From Gammaproteobacteria bacterium (GTDB lineage Bacteria; Pseudomonadota; Gammaproteobacteria; UBA6429; Thiohalophilaceae): a stretch of 38,049 bases of DNA. Positions 8,486-15,087 of this stretch are shown one piece after another. Within the stretch, counting starts at the first letter, position 1, and every line of letters begins with the position of its first letter. Position numbers and translations under genes: made by a program. The notes below the pieces were generated by a model, which worked only from the letters and a program-made list of their open reading frames with translations, ran no database searches and was not told the DNA's origin. The stretch is taken from the NCBI GenBank assembly GCA_022712915.1, contig JAFLJQ010000011.1, forward strand, positions 1 through 38,049, read 5' to 3'.

Positions 8486-9637
8486 ATGAATAATCATGTT
8501 GCCGTTATCGGTGTAGGGAGGATGGGAAATTCAATTATTGATTTCCTGACTGGGGCAGGTTTAAAGGTTACTGCGATAACCCGATCATCGAATCAGGCTG
8601 ATAACTTGAATAAGAAGTGGAAAAAAAACTTGAGTCGACAACTCAAGTATGGGTATCTTTCAGATGAGGAGGCTACGGAATTTGCTGGTAAATTTATTTC
8701 TACTTCAGATACAGGCGCTTTGTCGGATGCTGATATTATTATTGAGGCAGTAAATGAAGATATAGAAGTAAAACGTAAGGTTTACTTAAATATTAGTAAG
8801 CATATGAAGGCCGATGCAATTGTTGCCAGTAATTCTTCATCAATATTGCCATCAGAGCTTGTTGATGACTCATTTAACATATCAAGGCTTATCGGGTTGC
8901 ATTTTTTCTTTCCTGTGCCAATAAGCAATATTGTTGAGCTTGTGACACATGCATCACTAGATGATGATGTTTGTCCTCGAATTAATGATTTTATTGATAG
9001 TACTGGTATGACCAAAGTTGAGCAGGGTTCACATAATGCATTTCTTCTTAACATGCTTAGTATGGCTGTTGGTGGAGAGGCATTTCGAGGGGCGGCTAAG
9101 TTCGGTTTTAGTAAGACAAATGAATTAGCTAAGTCTGAGATCTTTCCACTTGGCCCTTTCTCTCTATTTGACCATGTTGGTATACCTGTAATATTAGAAG
9201 CCACTAAGCGTTATTTTGAACGTGATCCATTAAAAAATAAAAAATCATATGAAAGTCTGATGGCCTTCATGGAACTGATGATGCAGCAAAAGGGCGGAGT
9301 CGGCCTGAAGTTTTCAGATATTGAATACCCGGATGATTTATTAGGTTGGACCTCACCTGAAAAATTTCTGGCAGATGATGAGAATGAATTTCATCGTAGA
9401 TTATTATATTTGCATATTAATACTTGTTTGTTCTCGGTTGAAAGAGGGTTGATAGATAAAAATATTCTTGAAACATCAATAAAGACCATTATGGGCGCAG
9501 ATAAGGGACCGTTTGAGCTTGCTGAAGAAATCGGCTTTAGCGAGTTAAAAAAGGTGTTGGCTGAATATTATAAAGAAAGTGGGGCGGAATATTATCGTCC
9601 GTCTTTATTACTGGAGAAGTTATATGAGCATTCGTAG
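8486..9637 (+). CDS. 3-hydroxyacyl-CoA dehydrogenase (FadB C-half/PaaH-like)
   Basis: A 383-residue NAD-dependent dehydrogenase. The Rossmann motif VIGVGRMG is at the N-terminus. The family catalytic residues are visible: Ser in ASNSSS, His139 in GLHFFFPVP, Glu151 in NIVELV and Asn in FLLNML. The usual Asn in HFFNP is Phe here. Two C-terminal 3HCDH domains follow, as in the dehydrogenase half of FadB, but no hydratase domain is fused. I chose ATG 8486, because the glycine-rich strand begins immediately after it (MNNHVAVIGVG) and the longer frame overlaps the preceding gene. Run in the reductive direction it would convert 3-ketoacyl to 3-hydroxyacyl thioesters, standing in for FabG. Its 3' end overlaps the next crotonase start by 14 bp. 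Confidence 0.88.
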   Translation: MNNHVAVIGVGRMGNSIIDFLTGAGLKVTAITRSSNQADNLNKKWKKNLSRQLKYGYLSDEEATEFAGKFISTSDTGALSDADIIIEAVNEDIEVKRKVYLNISKHMKADAIVASNSSSILPSELVDDSFNISRLIGLHFFFPVPISNIVELVTHASLDDDVCPRINDFIDSTGMTKVEQGSHNAFLLNMLSMAVGGEAFRGAAKFGFSKTNELAKSEIFPLGPFSLFDHVGIPVILEATKRYFERDPLKNKKSYESLMAFMELMMQQKGGVGLKFSDIEYPDDLLGWTSPEKFLADDENEFHRRLLYLHINTCLFSVERGLIDKNILETSIKTIMGADKGPFELAEEIGFSELKKVLAEYYKESGAEYYRPSLLLEKLYEHS

Positions 9638-10367
9638 TGGGATAATTGATTTCGATAAACAGGGTGACATTGCAATACTTACTCTTCGCAACCCTCCGAG
9701 AAACAGATTGCCAGATCCTGTTTTTGTTGATCCAGATATATTATATCAACATTTACATGAACAGGGTTTGAGAGGAGTAATATTAACCGGCGAGGGTAAT
9801 AATTTTTGTGAAGGTGCTGCGATTGATAGCAATGTCCCGGAAGATATTCATCACCGTATGAATGAGGGAAAAAGGATTCTGGATCTTATCGAGGAAAGCC
9901 CTGTGCCGGTTATAGCAGCCATAAATGGGGCTTGTTTTGGTGGTGGTCTTGAAGTGGCGCTAGCTTGCCATATTCGTATTGTTGGCGCTAGTGCAATGTT
10001 AGGTTTCCCAGAGGCAGAACTTGGAATTATGCCAGGGCTTGCGGGAACTCTTCGTTCAGTAGAAGAGTTGGGATACTCACATGCTCTGCCACTTTTATTG
10101 TCGTCTGAATATGTGAGTGGAGAAAAGGCTGTTGAACTGGGAATTGCACATTATGTTGTTCCTCGCCAGAAAGTATTGAATAAAGCTTTTGAGGTGTTTG
10201 GTAGTATCTTAGGAGATAAAAAAAGCAAGGTTATAAATTACATTATGAAGTCAGCTTTAGCGGGTAAGCGCATGGAACGCAAGGCTGCTCTTGAACTTGA
10301 GACAAAGTTGGTCGTTGAGCTAGTTGAAGAGCAATATAAAAGTCAGGCGCAATTACAGGGCGCGTAG
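9624..10367 (+). CDS. Enoyl-CoA hydratase (crotonase) family protein
   Basis: A 247-residue crotonase-fold protein with both catalytic glutamates: Glu110 in GGGLEVALAC and Glu130 in FPEAELGIMPG. The first oxyanion region is NFCEGAAID, where the usual AGAD/AGAN is replaced by EGAA. The start is ATG 9624, inside the end of the dehydrogenase gene (14-bp overlap), with GGAG at 9613-9616. The tight overlap suggests that the two proteins act together as a separated FadB: dehydrogenase plus hydratase. It ends in a TAG that overlaps the GTG start of the following crotonase (10365-10369). Likely role: reversible hydration/dehydration of an acyl thioester during chain building. Confidence 0.85.
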   Translation: MSIRSGIIDFDKQGDIAILTLRNPPRNRLPDPVFVDPDILYQHLHEQGLRGVILTGEGNNFCEGAAIDSNVPEDIHHRMNEGKRILDLIEESPVPVIAAINGACFGGGLEVALACHIRIVGASAMLGFPEAELGIMPGLAGTLRSVEELGYSHALPLLLSSEYVSGEKAVELGIAHYVVPRQKVLNKAFEVFGSILGDKKSKVINYIMKSALAGKRMERKAALELETKLVVELVEEQYKSQAQLQGA

Positions 10368-11131
10368 TGTTGGGCATGGTCATGAATAAAAAAGAAAATA
10401 TTTTGTGTGAGCAAGGTAAACATATTTCATTTGAGATAAATGATGCTGTTGCACGTATCACACTTGATCGCCCTGAAAAATCTAATGCATATAGTGGCGA
10501 GATGCTTGATCTCCTTGAGTCGACTATTGATGTAATACTTCATGATGAAGAAATTAATGTGCTGGTATTAGATTCCTCATCAAAAAATTTCTGTGCTGGT
10601 GCGGATTTAAATGAGATCAATCATAGAACATCCAACGATATCCTGAACTTAAAAAGTCGACGAATTTTTGAAAAGTTATATCATGCCCCAATTGTTTCTA
10701 TTGCTGCTGTTACAGGGTGCGCGGTTGCCGGTGGTTTTGAGTTAGCTCTTGCCTGTGACTTTATTATAGCTTCTGATAATTCACGTTTTTGGCTCCCTGA
10801 GGTTGAAATTGGTCTGATACCTGCTGCTGGAGGTATCAATCGGCTTGTACAACAGGCGGGCCCTATGCTTGCAAAGGAAGTTATTATTTGTGGCCGCAAA
10901 TTGGATGCAAATGAAGGATATAAGTATGGCCTTGTGACAAAAGTAGTGAAAGAAGATGAACTAGGTAATGAGGCTTTTAACTTGGCAAGAAAGATATCAA
11001 ATCGGCCTTCTTCGGCAGTGAAAATAGCCAAGATTTCTATTAATGAAGCGGTATTGTCGCAGAAATCATCACTTGATTTATTCGGTCAGGTGTTTCTAAA
11101 TGAATTACGAAATAAGAAAAAAATTAGCTAG
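10367..11131 (+). CDS. Enoyl-CoA hydratase family protein, DpgD candidate
   Basis: A 254-residue crotonase with the most canonical active site of the four in the cluster: NFCAGADLNE, Glu125 in AGGFELALACD and Glu145 in LPEVEIGLIPAAGG. Several starts are possible (GTG 10367, ATG 10376, ATG 10382), and none has a strong ribosome site. It lies directly upstream of the DpgA-type synthase (16 bp). In glycopeptide antibiotic producers dpgA is accompanied by the crotonases DpgB and DpgD, which accelerate formation of 3,5-dihydroxyphenylacetyl-CoA, probably by dehydrating the cyclised intermediate. Position and intact catalytic residues make this the best DpgD candidate here, but the other two active crotonases cannot be excluded. 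Confidence 0.8.
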   Translation: MLGMVMNKKENILCEQGKHISFEINDAVARITLDRPEKSNAYSGEMLDLLESTIDVILHDEEINVLVLDSSSKNFCAGADLNEINHRTSNDILNLKSRRIFEKLYHAPIVSIAAVTGCAVAGGFELALACDFIIASDNSRFWLPEVEIGLIPAAGGINRLVQQAGPMLAKEVIICGRKLDANEGYKYGLVTKVVKEDELGNEAFNLARKISNRPSSAVKIAKISINEAVLSQKSSLDLFGQVFLNELRNKKKIS

Positions 11132-11147
11132 GAGTGAGGAAAGTTAG

Positions 11148-12233
11148 ATGCAAAGTAATGCAACAGAGTTGATGAAGAGATCCATAGCTTCGCCACGTGC
11201 AATTGGAGTGGGAACAGCAAACCCTGAAACTAGTTACGATCAGGAAGCTGTAGCCGATCTTTTTGGTGAGAAGGCTCCGCGTATTAGAAAACTTTTTACA
11301 AATTCTCATATAGAGAAGCGTTATCTTTATCTTCCTAAACCAGGCCCGACTGGATTATTAACTCAGGAAGATATTGCTTCTCAGCAAAATAAACATCTTC
11401 AAGGAAGTCTTGAGATGGGAGATAAGGCCATAACTAAATGCTTATCAGAAAGTGAACTGACTGTAAAAGATATTGATGCCGTTATTTGTGTCACAAGCAC
11501 TGGGTTTATTTGCCCTGGTTTATCTGCACATATAACAAAAAAAATGGGTTTTAGGCCTGATATTCGACGGACTGACATTCTTGGCATGGGGTGTAGTGCT
11601 GGGATGAACGGTTTGCAGAGTGCAACTGACTATGCCCGGGCGAACCCCGGAAAGAAAGTTTTATTATTGGCGACAGAAGTTTGCTCAGCAGCCTATTATA
11701 TTGATGGTTCCGTGACAACAGCGGTTGTTAACTCTTTATTTGGAGATGGAGCGGCCGCTGTTGTTATCACTGCGGATGATGAACACCGTTGGTCTGATGG
11801 GCCGTCAATTTTAGATTTTGAATCAGAAGTTATTACTGACAATATTGATGCCTTACGATATAACCTTGTGAAAGGAAGATTATCATTTTACCTGGATAGA
11901 GATGTTCCATATGTGATTGGATCAAATATTCATAAACCTATTCAACGTTTGCTAGAACGGAACAATATGAAACTGCGGGATATTGACCATTGGGTGATAC
12001 ATTCAGGTGGAAAAAAAGTAATTGATAGCATTAAGTATAATATTAATGTTACGAATTATGATGTTAGACACACACTTAGTGTGTTGCGTGACTATGGGAA
12101 TATGTCATCGTGTTCATTTTTATTCAGTTATGACCTTTTACGTAATGAAGGTGTTGTAAATGAAGGTGATATTGGTATGGCTATAGCTATGGGGCCTGGT
12201 GTGTCAATTGAGACTGCATTATTACGTTGGTAA
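11148..12233 (+). CDS. dpgA: Type III PKS, 3,5-dihydroxyphenylacetyl-CoA synthase (DpgA-like)
   Basis: A 361-residue chalcone-synthase-fold enzyme. The Cys-His-Asn triad is complete: Cys149 in LGMGCSAGMN, His285 in WVIHSGGKK and Asn318 in RDYGNMSSCSFLFSY. Several stretches read almost as in DpgA of glycopeptide producers, notably AAYYIDGSVTTAVVNSLFGD, the DNIDALRY segment and the HSGGKKVIDS loop, so I assign it to DpgA rather than to plant-type, alkylresorcinol or PhlD synthases. Known DpgA uses malonyl-CoA as starter and three malonyl-CoA as extenders to make 3,5-dihydroxyphenylacetyl-CoA. The ribosome site GGAG/GAGG precedes ATG 11148. Crotonases lie on both sides, as DpgB/DpgD do elsewhere. 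No DpgC (dioxygenase, about 430 aa) is present, so the pathway should stop at the arylacetyl-CoA rather than form dihydroxyphenylglycine. Confidence 0.9.
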   Translation: MQSNATELMKRSIASPRAIGVGTANPETSYDQEAVADLFGEKAPRIRKLFTNSHIEKRYLYLPKPGPTGLLTQEDIASQQNKHLQGSLEMGDKAITKCLSESELTVKDIDAVICVTSTGFICPGLSAHITKKMGFRPDIRRTDILGMGCSAGMNGLQSATDYARANPGKKVLLLATEVCSAAYYIDGSVTTAVVNSLFGDGAAAVVITADDEHRWSDGPSILDFESEVITDNIDALRYNLVKGRLSFYLDRDVPYVIGSNIHKPIQRLLERNNMKLRDIDHWVIHSGGKKVIDSIKYNINVTNYDVRHTLSVLRDYGNMSSCSFLFSYDLLRNEGVVNEGDIGMAIAMGPGVSIETALLRW

Positions 12234-12311
12234 TATAAGAACTAAAAGTTAACTAGTTATGTAATTAGTTAATATACCGTTATGAGACAGATATTGGAGT
12301 GGGAGATATTT

Positions 12312-13070
12312 ATGACATATGAGAAACTACAGTTTAAAAAAACAGGGGTCATAGCTGAGATAAACTTAGGCGCTACTTATTTCGACAAACTTATGATGTC
12401 TGAGATGAATGATGTTTTGGATAAAGTATGTGATGATTCAGATATAAAGTTTTTTATTGTCAGTGGTCATGATGGAGTGTTTAATAAAGGTATTGATTTC
12501 TATAATTTTTCCGACTCTGAAATGATTGATGTTGCCGACTTTAATCGATGGGAAAAGCTTACGCATCGTATACAAAATATTAATGCGGTTACTATCGCGT
12601 TAATTGATGGTGTTTGCGATGGTGCAGGAATTCAACTTGCGCTTTCATGTGATTTGCGCATTGCCTCACAATCTAGTGTGTTCTCTCATAATGAAATTAA
12701 ATCTGGATTTTTGCCAGGAAGTTATGTGATGCAGCTTGGCAAGTACTGTGGTATAGGGCGTGTTCATGAGCTTCTTCAAAGTGGATGCGCATATACGGCT
12801 GAGCAGGCAAAGGAGATGGGAATCATAAATGATTGTGTGGCTGACCCTTCTTTAGCACTGGAATTGCGCATTAAACAATATTCAAAATCAAGTATCAAAC
12901 TTCATAATTTAACGAGAAGGTTGGTACGTGAAGCTTTTGAAATGTCTTATAACGATTTTCTTGGTTGCTGTCAGGCGGCACAACATCAGGCCATCATTAA
13001 CAATCAAGGTGACCCACAGAAAACAGCCAATTTGGAACATGAGAATAGAGGCGTTATAAGCGCACTATGA
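12312..13070 (+). CDS. DpgB-like degenerate crotonase
   Basis: A 252-residue crotonase-fold protein with a decayed hydratase active site: the first catalytic Glu is Gln108 (GAGIQLALSCD), while the second is kept (Glu128 in HNEIKSGFLPG), and the first oxyanion region is FNKGIDF. In Dpg pathways DpgB is likewise a crotonase relative with weakened hydratase features that boosts DpgA turnover. The location just after dpgA supports this reading. I chose ATG 12312, preceded by GGGAG at about 7 nt, rather than ATG 12282. The gene overlaps the thioesterase start by 4 bp (ATGA). Alternative: simply a diverged hydratase. The assignment is supported by position and motif loss, not by direct similarity that I can measure. 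Confidence 0.72.
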   Translation: MTYEKLQFKKTGVIAEINLGATYFDKLMMSEMNDVLDKVCDDSDIKFFIVSGHDGVFNKGIDFYNFSDSEMIDVADFNRWEKLTHRIQNINAVTIALIDGVCDGAGIQLALSCDLRIASQSSVFSHNEIKSGFLPGSYVMQLGKYCGIGRVHELLQSGCAYTAEQAKEMGIINDCVADPSLALELRIKQYSKSSIKLHNLTRRLVREAFEMSYNDFLGCCQAAQHQAIINNQGDPQKTANLEHENRGVISAL

Positions 13071-13450
13071 AGAATGGATGTCCAGTTAGGGTTGAATTTG
13101 AAGATGTGGATAGCTATAAAATTGCTCACCATACAAAGCTTTTAGCTTATCTTGAAAGGGCTAGAACGCTGTATTTTAGAAATGTTGGGATAGGTCTCGA
13201 TAAGCTGCCATTTGCAGTTTTAGTCTATCAGGTTTCTATGCGTTTTATCAAGACAGCCAAGTTGTTTGATGAGTTATTGGTGACGGCAAAAATCAGTGAG
13301 TGTGATGGCTATAAATTTAAGGTAGAGCAAAAAATATTTCGAGGCGATGAACTCCTTGTGAAGGCGCATGTCGTTCATGCATTGCAGGATTTTGATACAT
13401 TAGAAATGGTGCCTGTGCCGGATATCATTGTTGGTATGATGAGCAGGTAA
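13067..13450 (+). CDS. Hot-dog acyl-CoA/ACP thioesterase (4HBT/YbgC type)
   Basis: A 127-residue single-domain hot-dog protein. The N-terminal motif VEFEDVDSYKIAHHTK followed by LLAYLERAR matches the 4-hydroxybenzoyl-CoA thioesterase/YbgC pattern, in which the Asp of the DxD-like stretch is catalytic. It overlaps the DpgB-like gene by 4 bp, so it is translationally coupled to it. Likely role: hydrolytic release of an acyl or aryl thioester, either 3,5-dihydroxyphenylacetyl-CoA or the ACP-bound chain. Small hot-dog thioesterases with similar roles occur in aryl-polyene and enediyne clusters. The exact substrate is unknown. Confidence 0.82.
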   Translation: MKNGCPVRVEFEDVDSYKIAHHTKLLAYLERARTLYFRNVGIGLDKLPFAVLVYQVSMRFIKTAKLFDELLVTAKISECDGYKFKVEQKIFRGDELLVKAHVVHALQDFDTLEMVPVPDIIVGMMSR

Positions 13451-13462
13451 GATTGTTGTTAT

Positions 13463-14161
13463 ATGATTTCCTGTGGAATTGATGTTGAGTCTTTAGATAG
13501 GGTGAATTATTTGTACCGTCAAGGTGCCATGCCACTCGGACTTTTTTCAGACATAGAGTTACGTTGTATTAATTCAGACATTATTGCGGCTCACGCTTTT
13601 GTTGCAAAAGAAGCAGTATTGAAGTCGTTAGGTGCAGGATGGTTTAATACTGATGTCGATGCCCATGATATTGAGCTTGGATTTGATGTCCGCATGATGC
13701 CGACGTGCGTTACTTTTCATGGGGCGGCAAAACGAAAAGTTGACGAGGGTGATTTTAAGAGTCACACCCTTGATTTTTTTTATTTTGGCCGTGAACTATT
13801 GGCTCTATTTGTTCTGTCTGGCACACAAAATAATAGTATGAAAAAGAGTGTGGTTGTCGTAGATCGTATCCAATTGAATATGAGAGATTTGTGTTCAAAC
13901 GAAACGCTTGAACTCCAACCGGCAGATGAAACATATTTAGTGTCTACGAAATTATTGGGCAAATTGGCGGTTAAAAAAGCGGTTTGTGAAATAACAAATA
14001 AGTGCCGATTATCGGCGAATGGGTATGTGGGGCATGATAGTTTTGGTGCACCAATATGGGTTGAGTCGCTATCAATGGGTTTTCCCGCAGACAAAATAGA
14101 TGCTGTTTCAATTACACATAACCGTAACTATGCATGTGGTGCGGCAATAATAGACGTATAG
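13463..14161 (+). CDS. AcpS-like phosphopantetheinyl transferase, two-repeat form
   Basis: A 232-residue protein, twice the length of AcpS (about 120 aa). The N-terminal half reads as AcpS: CGIDVESLDRV (Asp7), SDIELRC, then FVAKEAVLKSLGAG (Lys49, Glu50). At its end the usual SxxH strand is replaced by FFYFGRELLALFVL. The C-terminal half looks like a second, diverged repeat: the KEA motif is changed to KLAVKKAVCE, but GAPIWVESL and the SITHN strand (Ser216, His219) are kept. The two halves together hold one complete set of motifs. In Sfp the order is opposite, with SxxH in the first half and GID/KEA in the second. It should attach phosphopantetheine to the ACP encoded at 7010. The composite reading is inference; membership of the superfamily is well supported. 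Confidence 0.75.
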   Translation: MISCGIDVESLDRVNYLYRQGAMPLGLFSDIELRCINSDIIAAHAFVAKEAVLKSLGAGWFNTDVDAHDIELGFDVRMMPTCVTFHGAAKRKVDEGDFKSHTLDFFYFGRELLALFVLSGTQNNSMKKSVVVVDRIQLNMRDLCSNETLELQPADETYLVSTKLLGKLAVKKAVCEITNKCRLSANGYVGHDSFGAPIWVESLSMGFPADKIDAVSITHNRNYACGAAIIDV

Positions 14162-14165
14162 CAAT

Positions 14166-15053
14166 ATGGAGATTAAAGTGAAAGAACCGTATAAAATACT
14201 GGTTATATATTATTCGCAAACAGGAAAAAGCAAAGACATTTTAGACTGTTTTCTTAAACCTCTGCGTGATCAGCCTCTCGTAAAAATAGATGAGGTTTCA
14301 ATTGAGCCGGTTAACCCATATCCATTTCCTTGGCCGAAACTCTATTTTTTCAGCATATTTCCGGAATGTGTTTACGAGACACCTATCGAAATAAAAGAGC
14401 CAAAGTTTAATGAGGATGATGACTATGATCTTGTTATTCTGGGATCTCAAGTCTGGTTCTTATCTATAGCCATACCTATGGTGTCATTTTTGAAGCACGC
14501 AAAAAGTCGAATTCTCAAGGACAAGCCTGTAATTACAGTCGTGTCATGCCGTAAAATGTGGATGTATACACAAGAGCGCCTTGAGCATTATGTCGCTCAG
14601 TTGGGAGGTAAACTTGTTGATAAGGTTCTGGTGACCGCCCAGGGTGATCAGATGCAGACACTCACGGCAACCAAAAATAATTTGTTTGAAGATAAAAATA
14701 AACCAAACAAAAAAGAATGGTTGGCATCGGAAAGTGTATTGCTGCGGACTGAGCAGCAAGGACAAGAACTGCTGGAAGCTATAAATTCGAATGCTGTGTC
14801 AAATGGACACATATTTAGCGCGCCTTCAGAGGCGTTCTCTGATACTAATTTTGCTCACCCAGAAAAAGTTGCCAGACGAAGTTTTCTTGCCTGGGGTAAA
14901 TGGATAATGAAAGTTTCTCCTTCTAAATCACTATTACGATATTCTCTAACCATTGTTTTTCTGTTTACTTTTTTTATTAAAGTATTTATTGGATTACCAT
15001 TGTGGCCTTTGGTGCAGCGTTTCAAAAAAAAACCTGACACATCACTGGCATAA
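14166..15053 (+). CDS. DarA-like dialkylresorcinol condensing enzyme family protein
   Basis: A 295-residue flavodoxin-fold protein. It opens with ILVIYYSQTGKSKDIL, a flavodoxin-like phosphate loop, followed by PYPFPWPKLYFFSIFPECV and YDLVILGSQVWFLSIAIP, the pattern I associate with DarA of dialkylresorcinol/flexirubin loci. DarA works there with the ketosynthase DarB and the carrier DarC in joining two fatty acyl units into a resorcinol ring. Residues about 255-285 form a hydrophobic segment (SLTIVFLFTFFIKVFIGL) followed by basic residues, suggesting membrane attachment. ATG 14166 is listed; GTG 14178 has a better placed GGAG. It starts 4 bp after the transferase gene. Family membership is recalled from motif pattern, with moderate certainty. 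Confidence 0.72.
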   Translation: MEIKVKEPYKILVIYYSQTGKSKDILDCFLKPLRDQPLVKIDEVSIEPVNPYPFPWPKLYFFSIFPECVYETPIEIKEPKFNEDDDYDLVILGSQVWFLSIAIPMVSFLKHAKSRILKDKPVITVVSCRKMWMYTQERLEHYVAQLGGKLVDKVLVTAQGDQMQTLTATKNNLFEDKNKPNKKEWLASESVLLRTEQQGQELLEAINSNAVSNGHIFSAPSEAFSDTNFAHPEKVARRSFLAWGKWIMKVSPSKSLLRYSLTIVFLFTFFIKVFIGLPLWPLVQRFKKKPDTSLA

Positions 15054-15087
15054 CGGTAACTGTAGCATTTGAGGGTACTTTTTTAAT

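Noticed and set aside
5056-12233. Beta-branching (HMG-synthase) cassette of a trans-AT polyketide cluster
   Set aside because: The mix of ACP, KS, crotonases and thiolase-fold proteins looks similar at first. However, the KS keeps its Cys (not a decarboxylase), the 361-aa protein is DpgA and the 374-aa one is KAS III-like; neither is an HMG-CoA synthase, and no modular PKS is present.
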